The notes below the pieces were generated by a model. That model saw nothing but the letters and a program-made list of their open reading frames with translations, was not told the DNA's origin and searched no databases. Both the position numbers and the translations under genes were made by a program. This document shows, in pieces, positions 26,191 to 35,142 of a DNA stretch of 64,000 nt. The stretch's first letter is position 1, and the number at the start of each line of letters is the position of its first letter. This DNA is from Hymenobacter crusticola (GTDB taxonomy: Bacteria; Bacteroidota; Bacteroidia; Cytophagales; Hymenobacteraceae), in contig NZ_MTSE01000003.1 of the NCBI RefSeq assembly GCF_002154225.1, positions 1 through 64,000 of the forward strand, read 5' to 3'.

Positions 26191-27072
26191 ATGCCATCCA
26201 TCTTTTCTCGCATCGTGAGCGGCGAATTGCCCGCTTATAAGGTTGCCGAAGACGAGCACCACCTCGCTTTTCTGGATATCACTCCGCTGGTTGAGGGACA
26301 CACACTTGTTATTCCGAAGCGCGAAGTTGACTACATCTTCGATATGCCGCCCCAGGAGCTAGCCGACCTAAACCTCTTCGCCCAACGCGTGGCGCAGGGA
26401 GTGCGGGCTGCCGTGCCGTGCAAGCGCATTGGCGTAGCCGTTATTGGCTTGGAAGTTCCTCACGCCCACATTCACCTTATTCCCATGAACAAGGTGTCGG
26501 ACATGAACTTTGCTAACCCCAAGATCAAGGTGCCCGAGGAACGGATGCAAGAGCTAGCCGCCGCCATCATGGCGAAGGTACCTAGGTCAGAACCCCGCGG
26601 TGCGGCGGCCGATCCGGCATTGGCCACGAAAGCAGAAGAAACCAAAGCGGTGCGCGAAAAAGCCGCTACCACTGGCCCCGGCGAGTCGACGGGAGGGCAG
26701 CTTAGTCAGTTGGTGGCTGGCTTGTACTACGTGAGCGAATCAGATGCGCCGCTTTCGCCTGTGAGCTACGACGCACCCGCCGGGGAACTGACCAACGCGG
26801 CATTATTGCAAATGCTAGGGCAACCCGCCGATACCAAAGTAGAAACTCAAGAGCTAACGTACTTTCTGCGTAACCACACCGCCGACAAGGGTGTGCTAAA
26901 CGACGTAGACCTAGCTAACCGCTTCAAAGCCTTGCAAATGTACATGAAGCAAGAGCTAGAAGACACGACCGTGTATCGGCTCGGGACCGGCCCCCAAGTA
27001 CAGGTGTATGCGCTAGGCAAAACGTCGGAAGGCAAGCTCGCCGGCTTCAAAACCGTATTGACGGAAACCTAG
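26191..27072 (+). CDS. HIT protein fused to a NuiA-type nuclease-inhibitor domain
   Basis: A 293-residue two-domain protein. Residues 1-128 are a HIT (HinT-like) nucleotide hydrolase domain with the histidine triad His91, His93, His95. Residues 130-170 are an Ala/Glu/Gly-rich linker. Residues 170-293 resemble NuiA, the Anabaena inhibitor of the sugar-nonspecific nuclease NucA: GLYYVSESDAPL parallels its GLLFMSESEYPF, and VYRLG...VYALGKTSEGKLAG parallels VYRLG...VYVIGETPAGNLAG. Both proteins end in Glu-Thr. Ordinary HIT proteins stop near residue 130, so the fusion is unusual. A NucA-type nuclease is encoded about 2.5 kb away. The domain calls rest on remembered sequence, not on a search. Confidence 0.85.
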   Translation: MPSIFSRIVSGELPAYKVAEDEHHLAFLDITPLVEGHTLVIPKREVDYIFDMPPQELADLNLFAQRVAQGVRAAVPCKRIGVAVIGLEVPHAHIHLIPMNKVSDMNFANPKIKVPEERMQELAAAIMAKVPRSEPRGAAADPALATKAEETKAVREKAATTGPGESTGGQLSQLVAGLYYVSESDAPLSPVSYDAPAGELTNAALLQMLGQPADTKVETQELTYFLRNHTADKGVLNDVDLANRFKALQMYMKQELEDTTVYRLGTGPQVQVYALGKTSEGKLAGFKTVLTET

Positions 27073-27095
27073 GCTCGACCATACTTCTAGCTACA

Positions 27096-27150
27096 AAAAG
27101 CCCTGGCAGCACAGCTTCACCGATCGTGAAGCTGTGCTGCCAGGGCTTTT
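27096..27150 (+). terminator. Terminator with perfect 25-bp stem
   Basis: Arms 27096-27120 and 27126-27150 are exact reverse complements with a 5-nt loop, flanked by A- and T-runs, 24 bp after the HIT-NuiA stop. Confidence 0.9.
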
Positions 27151-27289
27151 CAACGTTAAGTCGACGTTCACGAATACGTTCACTAAGCTAGAGCGCTGCC
27201 GGACAGGCAATGTTATTAGTACAATAAAGTTGTTTTCAGTCACATGGATATGTGATGCGGCGTATTTCTACTTGACTGTCAAGGCGCTA

Positions 27290-27297
27290 TATATTTG
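27290..27297 (+). promoter_or_regulatory. Candidate promoter box
   Basis: TATATTTG with a TTG 15 bp upstream (27272-27274), about 130 bp before the small ORF at 27430. Confidence 0.4.
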
Positions 27298-27429
27298 TTG
27301 AGTCTTGTGGCGCTGGCTGTTTCTGCTCGTTGTGCGTCCCCTTGCTGGCTAGCTAGGGCTTCACAAGCCAAAGCAGTGAATTGGCACTTCCGGCCCCATT
27401 ATCCACCCGTCCCCTATATCCTGTTTGCT

Positions 27430-27699
27430 ATGAACACGCTGCCCTTGCCTGTGCTTCTGATTATGGTCGTGCTTTTCATTTACTCTGGCCATGATAGTGC
27501 TGACCAACAAGCGGCTCGCACTAAACGTGTACCTAGCTCGCTGACTCATGCTGCGGCCCGTGCTAAAGCAGGCACGGCTAGGCTCAACGATAGCACCATG
27601 GTTCAGCAGCGTCATTCTCCTGTTTATCTGCGAAATGCAAACTTGCTTGGGACGGTGACGCACCACCAAATACTACGACCGGCGCTGGAGGCTGAGTGA
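27430..27699 (+). CDS. Small hypothetical exported or membrane protein
   Basis: An 89-residue protein with no recognised family. Residues 1-18 (MNTLPLPVLLIMVVLFIY) form a hydrophobic segment that could be an uncleaved signal anchor. The rest is polar with Ala, Arg, His and Gln. ATG at 27430 is preferred over a longer frame from 27295 that lacks protein character. It lies between the HIT-NuiA terminator and the M28 peptidase. It may not be a real gene. Confidence 0.4.
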   Translation: MNTLPLPVLLIMVVLFIYSGHDSADQQAARTKRVPSSLTHAAARAKAGTARLNDSTMVQQRHSPVYLRNANLLGTVTHHQILRPALEAE

Positions 27700-27823
27700 A
27701 AGTAAGCGGCGCGCACGGATGGCGGTATACTATGCAGCCAAGCTAGGTGAACTTCGGTTAGTAGTGGTGTAACAAACTACTTTCGTAGTTTTCGCCCTTC
27801 TTCTGTTTGCGTAGCTTCAACAT

Positions 27824-29467
27824 ATGAACCTCAAACCCTTTCTAGTTATTCTTGGGAGCTTGGCCGTAGCACAGCAAGCCGGGGCCCAAAGCCTTACGGT
27901 GCCCAAACCAGTTGCTGATGCCCTGGCTCAAGTGCAGCCCCTGGACATCAAGGCGCATATTCAATACCTAGCTGACGATAAGCTAAAAGGCCGCTTGCCC
28001 GGCACGCCCGGCTACCAGATGGCCGTAGACTACGTCACCGATCAACTTAAAAAGCTAGGTGCCCAGCCCGCCGGAGAGAATGGAACCTACGTGCAGAAAG
28101 TGCGGCTACGGCGTGCCTTTACCGCCCCCGGCGCCACGCTAGCGGTACAAGCCAAGCAAGGGCAAGCACCTACGTTGACCTACGGCCAGGATTTTCTATT
28201 CTACCCTAACCCCGAGGAAGCGCAAGTGAGCGTGCAAGCGCCGCTCGTGTTTGCGGGGTATGGCATCAGCACACCCGAGCTAGGATATGATGACTACAAG
28301 GGTCTCGACGCCAAAGGCAAGGTGGTAGTAATTGTGCGGGGAGCACCCAAGAAGTTTCCTTCTACGGTGGCCCTCTACAACGAAGACCTGCTGACGGTTA
28401 TGCAAACGGCCGCCCGGCACGGCGCGGTTGGGGTGCTTGTGGCAAGCACCAAGCCTAATGCTAAGTTGGTCCCGCAGCCGAAAGGGGTAATTAGTGTGCT
28501 AGGGCCAGATGGGAAAGTGGCCGTGTCCCGCAGCTTTGCCAACAAGCAGATCCGAATGCTCGGTACCGTGAATGCTGCCACGCTTCAGAATTTGTTTGTG
28601 GGAGCAGCCGCTGATACTGGGCGGGTGCTCGCTTCATTGCGCACCGACCAGCCCCTGTCGCAGCCCCTGACCGGCAACTTGGCGGCGCAGTTTCGCTCTA
28701 CCTATAAGGATGTGGACAGCTACAACGTAGTGGGCAAGATTCCGGGCACCGATGCCAAGCTAAAAAATGAATATGTGGTGCACAGCGCCCACCTCGACCA
28801 CCTTGGCATCAGCACGCCGGTAGAAGGCGACTCGCTCTATAACGGGGCCCACGATAACGCTTCAGGCGTTGCAAGCGTGTTAGAAATCGGGAAAGTGTAT
28901 TCGCGCCTAAAAGAAAAGCCAAAGCGTTCGGTGCTGCTGGTGCTGGTGACGGGGGAAGAAATGGGCCTGATGGGCTCTGGTTACTTCGCCAAGTATCCGA
29001 CCGTGCCGAAGGCACAGATTGTGGCCGACGTAAACACCGACATGCCTACCATCATCGCGCCGCTACTGTCGGTGGTGGCGCTGGGGGCGGAGAATTCCTC
29101 GCTGCAAACGCAGGTGATGAGTGCCACTAACTACCTAGGTCTGACGGTGGAGCCCGACCCGGAGCCCGATCAGAACCGCTTCATCCGTAGCGACCAATAC
29201 AGCTTCGTGGCGCAGGGCATTCCAGCGTTGCACATCAAGTATGGCAACAAAACCGCCGACGGACAGAACAACCTCAGCCAAACTGTGCAGCAGTGGCGTG
29301 CTAAGTACTATCACAAGCCCCAAGACGACATCAACGGCGTGTTTGACTTTGAAGCCGGTAAGAAGTACGCGCAGCTGAACTTCCTGATTGGCTACCAAAT
29401 TGCCCAGAATCCTGCGCGCCCAACTTGGAACCCCGGCAATTTCTTCGGGCAAAAGAAGGTGCAATAA
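27824..29467 (+). CDS. Secreted M28-family aminopeptidase with PA domain
   Basis: A 547-residue exported zinc peptidase. A signal peptide (about 1-22, MNLKPFLVILGSLAVAQQAG) is followed by a protease-associated domain (about 130-260) inserted before the M28 core. The two-zinc site is visible in order: HSAHLDHLG, GAHDNASGV, VTGEEMGLMGS and DVNTDMP, with a late His in ALHIKYG. It probably trims extracellular peptides. It is transcribed alone and ends in a perfect 44-bp palindrome. Confidence 0.92.
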   Translation: MNLKPFLVILGSLAVAQQAGAQSLTVPKPVADALAQVQPLDIKAHIQYLADDKLKGRLPGTPGYQMAVDYVTDQLKKLGAQPAGENGTYVQKVRLRRAFTAPGATLAVQAKQGQAPTLTYGQDFLFYPNPEEAQVSVQAPLVFAGYGISTPELGYDDYKGLDAKGKVVVIVRGAPKKFPSTVALYNEDLLTVMQTAARHGAVGVLVASTKPNAKLVPQPKGVISVLGPDGKVAVSRSFANKQIRMLGTVNAATLQNLFVGAAADTGRVLASLRTDQPLSQPLTGNLAAQFRSTYKDVDSYNVVGKIPGTDAKLKNEYVVHSAHLDHLGISTPVEGDSLYNGAHDNASGVASVLEIGKVYSRLKEKPKRSVLLVLVTGEEMGLMGSGYFAKYPTVPKAQIVADVNTDMPTIIAPLLSVVALGAENSSLQTQVMSATNYLGLTVEPDPEPDQNRFIRSDQYSFVAQGIPALHIKYGNKTADGQNNLSQTVQQWRAKYYHKPQDDINGVFDFEAGKKYAQLNFLIGYQIAQNPARPTWNPGNFFGQKKVQ

Positions 29468-29494
29468 CCACTAAAGCGAAAGGCGTAAAATACC

Positions 29495-29538
29495 GAGCCT
29501 CAGTGGGACAACATGGCCATGTTGTCCCACTGAGGCTC
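29495..29538. terminator. Perfect 44-bp palindromic terminator
   Basis: Positions 29495-29538 are a perfect uninterrupted palindrome followed by a short T-run, between the convergent M28 peptidase and nuclease genes. Confidence 0.9.
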
Positions 29539-29595
29539 TTTGTATAGGGCTAGGCGGTGCTACGTTACCGAGGAGGATGCAGCGTATTCAACTTA

Positions 29596-31005
29596 TTATT
29601 TGTTGTCGATGCTAGCTTGCAAGCGCGTTTGCGCGTCGGGCGATAGTTTGCTCAATAAATCAAGGCCCGTAGCCGCTTCAATGGCATCGACGGATACGCG
29701 ATACTGGCGCCATTCGGGACTAATGCTGTTGTCGTTGGGAGTATCCACGGCGATGATGCGGGCCTGGCCGGCGGCAATGCGTTGTAAGTCGTTGCTGCCT
29801 TCGGGGAGCACCACCAGTACTTTCCACACGCGCTTAGGCACGGTTACGTGGCCGTTGTCGAGGGCGGTAGCTAGGCCGTTGGTCCCGGTGCCACCTTTGC
29901 CGTAGCAGCCCATCATGATGTAGATTTCGTTGCCTTCACCCACCAGCTGACGCCCGTATTCCTCCAGTCCCGACCACGTGCGCTGGTTGTTGTTAGGCGC
30001 CTGCGGAATCATATTCGTCATCAGGAACGTGGCCGAGTTGTCGTCGAGGTCGGCGGTGCGGTCGGCGCTGGGGCAATTGTGGCCTTTATCGAAGCCCGAA
30101 CCGGAGTAGCTGCGCGGCGTGACTTGATAGAAGCCACGGGGCAGAGCCGGATCGGGGCGAAAGTCGTCTTGGCGCGGCGCCGAGCCCATCCAGGCTCGGT
30201 TTAGGTGCCAGCTCACCCAGGTGGGCGTGCCACGGTTGGCGTTGTAGCCAGCTGTAAATTGTGGATGCACGAGCAGGTAGTTGGTGGCATTGGCTGGGTC
30301 GCTGGTGGCGCCGCTGGGGTTGCCCAGAGCCATATTATCATCCCGCGTGGTTACAATGGCCGTTGCTTGGCGCGTGCTAGTTGGGGCGGGTCTAGGTGCC
30401 GTGGCATTCGACCGAGGGGCAACGCCAGGGAGCACACCGCCGGAAGCATCCAAGCCAATGTCATCGATGTTCAGGCGACCTTTGCCCGTATCCGTTTTTC
30501 GGATTTCGAGGCGGAGTAAGCCTGTGGCGGGCGCCGCGAAAGTAGTGATGGTGAGGCGGGTGCCACTGGTACGCACCGGCTGCCCGAGACGCGCATAGCG
30601 GCGGCCACCGTCGGTGCTAGCCCACAGCTCCCAGGTACTGGGGGCATCGTCGCCGTAGCTGGCGCTGCTGACGCGGATGGTGCGCACACCGCGCGGCGCA
30701 TCGAAATTCATGCGCAGGCGACCTCGCTCGCGGAGGCGGGCAGCGTGGTCGCCGCGCTTATGGTCTTGGCCGGAGGTACCGATCAGGGCTTCCGTGAAGT
30801 GCCAAGACCCTGACCCTAGGGTCTCATCGCCCTCGGCGTAGGCGCCTTTGCTGCCGGCCTCGAAGGTTTCGGGAAAGGTGGTGAAAGCCTGCACGACGGC
30901 CACTGGGGCCGCGCTCGGAAGGTTGCTAGCCGTAGCGGGCTGGTCGGCAGATGGCTGGGAGCAAGCGAGTAGGGCGAAGGAGAAAAGAAGAGGCAATCGG
31001 CTCAT
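29596..31005 (-). CDS. NucA-like DNA/RNA non-specific endonuclease lipoprotein
   Basis: A 469-residue surface lipoprotein: signal peptide with lipobox LLAC (Cys15). A beta-rich domain of about 150 residues follows (ETFEAGSKGAY..., ending NIDDIGLDA). The C-terminal betabetaalpha-Me nuclease domain carries DKGHNCPSADRT (catalytic His309; the family's DRGH has Lys for Arg) and the metal-binding NMIPQAPNNNQRTW. Such enzymes cut DNA and RNA without sequence preference and, outside the cell, help scavenge nucleic acid. ATG at 31005 is used because the lipobox spacing is then normal. It is convergent with the M28 peptidase, and a NuiA-like inhibitor domain is encoded at 26191-27072. Confidence 0.9.
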   Translation of the reverse strand: MSRLPLLFSFALLACSQPSADQPATASNLPSAAPVAVVQAFTTFPETFEAGSKGAYAEGDETLGSGSWHFTEALIGTSGQDHKRGDHAARLRERGRLRMNFDAPRGVRTIRVSSASYGDDAPSTWELWASTDGGRRYARLGQPVRTSGTRLTITTFAAPATGLLRLEIRKTDTGKGRLNIDDIGLDASGGVLPGVAPRSNATAPRPAPTSTRQATAIVTTRDDNMALGNPSGATSDPANATNYLLVHPQFTAGYNANRGTPTWVSWHLNRAWMGSAPRQDDFRPDPALPRGFYQVTPRSYSGSGFDKGHNCPSADRTADLDDNSATFLMTNMIPQAPNNNQRTWSGLEEYGRQLVGEGNEIYIMMGCYGKGGTGTNGLATALDNGHVTVPKRVWKVLVVLPEGSNDLQRIAAGQARIIAVDTPNDNSISPEWRQYRVSVDAIEAATGLDLLSKLSPDAQTRLQASIDNK

Positions 31006-31167
31006 GCAGTAAAAATAAGAAGCAAAAAGTCGCGGCAAGCCTGAAGCTGATGCATTGGGCAGTAGCTGAGAACTACCTAGGCTCTTAGGGCGCTTGCTAG
31101 CTGCTTTCAGCCTAGGGTAACTTGTGACCGGGTTACGTAGTATTTCCCTAATAACCGGTCATCGTCC

Positions 31168-31175
31168 TACTTTTG
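31168..31175 (+). promoter_or_regulatory. Candidate promoter box for the M48 protease
   Basis: TACTTTTG fits TAnnTTTG, about 105 bp before the ATG at 31280. The -33 region is not clear. Confidence 0.4.
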
Positions 31176-31279
31176 CTGCGTCTGGTACAAATTTCGCCTG
31201 GCATACAGCAGCGGCTTGTGCTTACCGCACTAAAATAGGCGCGATTGTTCTGTTTTTCCACCCACTCTCTCCATTTGCC

Positions 31280-32710
31280 ATGAATCCGTTCTTCTTTTTC
31301 AAGCGCCACGCCCGCACGGCAACCCTAGGTTTGCTGCTGCCGCTAGCTGGCACCACCGCGTTTCGAGCGCCTCAACAAGTCAAGCAAGCCGATCCGGAGG
31401 TGATTGCGCAATTTGGCCTGCTCAATAATGAGCGGTTGCAGAAATTCATCGACGTGAAGGGCCAGCAGATGGCGGCCATTTCGAACCGCGCCACCTACGG
31501 CTACAACTTCACCATCGTCGATTCGCCCATCATCAACGCGTTTGCCGCACCCGATGGCAACGTGTATTTCACCCGCGGGATTATGGCGCACTTCAACAAC
31601 GAGGCGCAGTTTGCCGGAGTGCTCGGGCATGAAATTGGCCACATCACGGCCAAGCATGGGCAGAAGCAGCAAACGCGCTCCACGCTGGCCACCGGGGCAC
31701 TGCTGTTGGGTTCCATCTTTTCGAGCCGCGTGGCGCAGCTAGCGCAGCCGTTGTCGCAGGGCATGGGGCTGTTGTTCCTCAAATACGGCCGCGACGACGA
31801 GCGGGAGTCAGACAAGCTAGGGGTGGCCTACAGCACCAAGATCGGCTACGACGCTAGCTACATGGCCGACTTCTTCCAGACCTTGCAACGGGAACAGGCG
31901 GCCACTGGCGCCGAGGCCGTGCCGGATTTCCTGTCTTCGCACCCCAACTCCGCCGACCGCTATGCCACGGTGAAGCAGTTAGCCGCCGCGGCGAAGCAGC
32001 AAGCAGGGGGGCGTGCCCTCACTGTTAAACGAGACTCTTACCTGCGCATGCTAGAAGGGCTGCCGTATGGCGAGGACCCGCGCCAGGGCTTCGTGGAAGG
32101 CAACGTGTTCTACCACCCCGACCTGAAATTCCAGTTTCCGGTGCCCAGCGGCTGGAAGACGCAGAACTCGCCTAGCCAGTTTCAAATGGCGGAGCCCAAC
32201 GGCAAGGCCGTGCAGATTCTGACCACCGCTGGCAATACCACCCTAGATGCTGCGGCCCAGAGCCTAGCGGAGCAGCTGAAGCTGCAGTCGCCGCAGGCGT
32301 CGCGCACCACCGTCAACGGTTTTCCGGCTGTGGTGATACAAGGCAGCCAGGTAGGGCAAAGCCAGTCGGGAGAGCAAAGCATCACGGCTAGCACGCTGTC
32401 CTACGTTATTCAGGACGGCAAAACGCTGTACGCCTTGATCGGCTTATGCGCCCCCAACACGCTAGACACGTACGGAACCCAGTTTCAGCGCGTGGCCCAG
32501 GGTTTCGCCCGTCTCACCGACGCGAACAAGCTTAACCGTCAATCAGAGAAAATCCGTATCAAAACTGCCAAAGCCGGACAAACACTCGCCCAGGCGCTGA
32601 CAGCCAACGGTGTTCCGGCCAAGCGCCACCAAGAGCTAGCTATTCTGAACGGTATGCAAACGACCGATAAGCTCAGCGTCGGCATGCTGTATAAAGTGGT
32701 GGGCAAGTAG
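31280..32710 (+). CDS. Exported M48-family zinc metalloprotease with LysM-like tail
   Basis: A 476-residue protein. The N-terminus has a hydrophobic export segment (about 11-28) after basic residues. The M48 catalytic domain carries HEIGH at 117-121 (LGHEIGHITAKHG) and the third ligand Glu in DERESDKLG. Residues about 260-410 form a second, beta-rich domain, and the last 50 residues (AGQTLAQAL..., HQELAILNGM) look like a LysM-type repeat that could bind cell wall. It resembles BepA/LoiP-type periplasmic proteases in outer-membrane quality control, but the tail differs from the TPR domain of BepA. The upstream open frame before 31280 is not protein-like. Confidence 0.88.
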   Translation: MNPFFFFKRHARTATLGLLLPLAGTTAFRAPQQVKQADPEVIAQFGLLNNERLQKFIDVKGQQMAAISNRATYGYNFTIVDSPIINAFAAPDGNVYFTRGIMAHFNNEAQFAGVLGHEIGHITAKHGQKQQTRSTLATGALLLGSIFSSRVAQLAQPLSQGMGLLFLKYGRDDERESDKLGVAYSTKIGYDASYMADFFQTLQREQAATGAEAVPDFLSSHPNSADRYATVKQLAAAAKQQAGGRALTVKRDSYLRMLEGLPYGEDPRQGFVEGNVFYHPDLKFQFPVPSGWKTQNSPSQFQMAEPNGKAVQILTTAGNTTLDAAAQSLAEQLKLQSPQASRTTVNGFPAVVIQGSQVGQSQSGEQSITASTLSYVIQDGKTLYALIGLCAPNTLDTYGTQFQRVAQGFARLTDANKLNRQSEKIRIKTAKAGQTLAQALTANGVPAKRHQELAILNGMQTTDKLSVGMLYKVVGK

Positions 32711-32776
32711 GCCAGGAGCGAAGCCAACTTTTGAGCTACTAGGAAGTTATTCTTCGTTCTGGTTGCGCGAAAGCGA

Positions 32777-32820
32777 ACAAAAAAGCCACCTGAAACCTAG
32801 GTTTCAGGTGGCTTTTTTGT
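32777..32820. terminator. Perfect 44-bp palindromic terminator with ACCTAGGT centre
   Basis: Positions 32777-32820 form an uninterrupted palindrome whose central octamer is ACCTAGGT (32795-32802). It stands between the convergent M48 and GH2 genes. Confidence 0.9.
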
Positions 32821-32864
32821 GAGAGCCGGCCGGCTAGCTATTTGCTCTTGCAGGGCGTGCCGAA

Positions 32865-34796
32865 CTACTTGAGCAGCGGCGCGTGAATCTTGCGCAGTGT
32901 CTTCACCGGAATCTTGATGACTTCCCGATCGTAGGTCAGTAGGCCGTTGATTTCGCCTTCCACATCAGTCGTTTGGGTGTAAACGGACGCCGAGAGGCCG
33001 TTCTTTTGGTAGTACTCTATAATCTTGGCGTATTTCTTCTGGTAAGCTTCTTCCACGGCCTTGGCGTCTTTGTAGGTTTGGTAGCCCCAGTTGCGCATAG
33101 ATGGGTTCCAGAGATGCCCTTCGATAGGCCAGCCGATACCCCCAAACTCACCAATAACGATGGCCCGGTTAGATTGCGCCTGCGGTACCCTAGGTTCCGG
33201 CTCGTAGGTATGGATGTCGTAGAAGTGGCCCGCGCCTCGGTCGTTCCAGCCGCTCACGGCATTCACCAACCGGCTAGGATCTAGGGCTTGCACCTGCGCC
33301 GCGAGGCGGGGGTTGTCGTACTCACCCCACCCTTCGTTGTGCACTACCCAGGTCACGATGCTTGGGTGGTTGTAAAGGCGGTCGACGAGGCGATGCAGTT
33401 CTAGCTCGAATTGCTCCTTGGCCACGGAGCGGCGGAGCGGCTCTTGCACCGCCCCAGAGCGCTCATTTTGCGCCGGTATATCGAAGAAGCCCGAAGGCAT
33501 ATCTTGCCACACCAACAGCCCTAGCCGGTCGCAATGGTAGTAGTAGCGGTCGGGCTCCACTTTGATGTGCTTGCGCAGCATGTTGAAGCCCGCTTGCTTG
33601 AGGAAGTCTAACTCGAAAATCATGGCCTCGTCGGAGGGCGGGGTGAGCAGACTAGCAGGCCACCAGCCCTGGTCGAGCGGGCCGTTTTGGAACACGAACT
33701 TGTTGTTGAGCAGCAGCACCGGCTGGCCAGGTATAGGCCCCGGCCCGATAGAAATCTTGCGCATGGCAAAGTAGCCCGTCACCACGTCGGTGGGCGTCCC
33801 CGTGACGGTCGCCTTAGCGAAGGCCGCGGCAACGGCCCGCTCGTTGCGGGGGCGTTGGTTGCGGGGCGTGCTGCCGAAAGGGTCCTGCACCGTGACGAGC
33901 TCCGTTTTTAGGTCGTAGAGGAAGGGGCTTTCTGGCGACCAAAGCTTAGGGCTAGGTAGGTTGAGGTAAGCCACCTGCCCGGCGCGCACCAAGGTCGTTG
34001 CCACTGTTTTCTTGCCATCGAAGGCGGTGAGGCGGATGGCGGTGGTGTAGTCGTCGGTCGGATGATGCATGAGGGCTTCTACCCGCAGGCGGCTGGAGTC
34101 CACTTCGGGCGTTAGCCGGACTTCCTCCAGGTAACCGGCCGCGGGCACGGGTTCCACCCACACCGTCTGCCAGATCCCCGACACGGGCGTGTACCAGATG
34201 CCGTTAGGGTTCATTAACTGCTTGCCGCGAGGTTGTTCTTCGGTTGAGGTGGGGTCGGTGACGCCTAGCAGCAGCTCGTTGTTGCCGCCAGCCTTCAGGA
34301 AGTTGGTAATATCGAACGTGAATGGGTCGGAGCCCCCGGTGTGGGCACCAACGAGCCCCCCGTTTACCCACAGGCTGCACTGGTAGTCGACGGCGCCGAA
34401 GTGCAGCAGCACGCGTTGTCCCTGCCAGGCGGCCGGCACCTGCAACGGACGCCGGTACCAGAGGCGCTGGTCGGCTTGCAGCGGCTTGGTCACACCCGAT
34501 AGCGTCGATTCCAGGCAGAAAGGCACCAGAATCTGGCCGTCGAACGACGTGGGCGTGGGAGCCGTTTGGGGCGTAACGGCGTAGTCCCACTGGCCATTTA
34601 GGCTCAGCCACTGCGGGCGCACCATTTGCGGGCGGGGGTACTCGCGCCACACGTTGGTGGGCGTCACCTTTTTAGCCCATCGACTCATGATGGGGGCTTT
34701 CTGTACCGGCGGCACAGTGGGAGTTTGGGCGCGCCCTTCGTTAAGTAACGCTAGGCTCAGCCCGGCGAGCAGGCTTAAGCGGGAAATAAACTTCAT
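32865..34796 (-). CDS. Secreted glycoside hydrolase family 2 enzyme
   Basis: A 643-residue exported GH2 enzyme. Signal peptide about 1-24; sugar-binding jelly-roll about 45-215; immunoglobulin-like domain about 220-340; TIM barrel to the end. The acid/base Glu488 is in VVHNEGWGE and the probable nucleophile Glu550 is in IGEFGG, as in beta-galactosidase and beta-glucuronidase relatives. The barrel is compact and lacks the long C-terminal domains of LacZ. The substrate cannot be told from sequence, and no sugar-uptake (SusCD) genes are nearby. ATG at 34796 is preferred over an in-frame TTG at 34802. Confidence 0.9.
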   Translation of the reverse strand: MKFISRLSLLAGLSLALLNEGRAQTPTVPPVQKAPIMSRWAKKVTPTNVWREYPRPQMVRPQWLSLNGQWDYAVTPQTAPTPTSFDGQILVPFCLESTLSGVTKPLQADQRLWYRRPLQVPAAWQGQRVLLHFGAVDYQCSLWVNGGLVGAHTGGSDPFTFDITNFLKAGGNNELLLGVTDPTSTEEQPRGKQLMNPNGIWYTPVSGIWQTVWVEPVPAAGYLEEVRLTPEVDSSRLRVEALMHHPTDDYTTAIRLTAFDGKKTVATTLVRAGQVAYLNLPSPKLWSPESPFLYDLKTELVTVQDPFGSTPRNQRPRNERAVAAAFAKATVTGTPTDVVTGYFAMRKISIGPGPIPGQPVLLLNNKFVFQNGPLDQGWWPASLLTPPSDEAMIFELDFLKQAGFNMLRKHIKVEPDRYYYHCDRLGLLVWQDMPSGFFDIPAQNERSGAVQEPLRRSVAKEQFELELHRLVDRLYNHPSIVTWVVHNEGWGEYDNPRLAAQVQALDPSRLVNAVSGWNDRGAGHFYDIHTYEPEPRVPQAQSNRAIVIGEFGGIGWPIEGHLWNPSMRNWGYQTYKDAKAVEEAYQKKYAKIIEYYQKNGLSASVYTQTTDVEGEINGLLTYDREVIKIPVKTLRKIHAPLLK

Positions 34797-35142
34797 TGGC
34801 AAAGAATAGTTGGGTGAGTGGAACGTGCTGTAAGTAAGTATTTTGTTTGCACAGCGTAGCGAAGGCTGGTGGAGAAATAAAGTACCTAGCTTTGCCCAGT
34901 GCTAAAACGCCCGCGCATGTGCAATTTTGCCGTTGCCAGAGCGGTCAGTTTTGTTCTTCGCGGAGCGTTGACGGGTAGCAGGGTACCCATTAGCTCGTCT
35001 GTGCGTAAAACTGACAAATGCCTTGTGCAACCTAGGTTGCATGCGGCTTCTGCGCGTAGCCATCGTCCGAAGCTGCTCCAACATGGCTGATCAAGGCCCG
35101 TTTAGCGTTCAATCTACCCTGACTCCGTTTTTATACTTTTCT
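34797..35142. promoter_or_regulatory. Divergent intergenic region (GH2 / DUF885) with two inverted elements
   Basis: 346 bp between divergent genes. It holds a 9-bp perfect inverted pair GTCAGTTTT / AAAACTGAC (34944-34952 and 35007-35015) and a perfect 16-bp palindrome TGCAACCTAGGTTGCA (35026-35041). Either could be an operator for the flanking genes; this is inference. Confidence 0.45.

Noticed and set aside
29596..31005. NucA-like nuclease as a toxin of a contact-dependent or polymorphic toxin system
   Set aside because: It has a lipoprotein signal and no delivery domain, and no small immunity gene is adjacent; a secreted scavenging nuclease is simpler.
31124..31279. Extended start for the M48 protease
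   Set aside because: The segment contains a promoter-like box and no protein similarity; ATG 31280 directly precedes the export signal.
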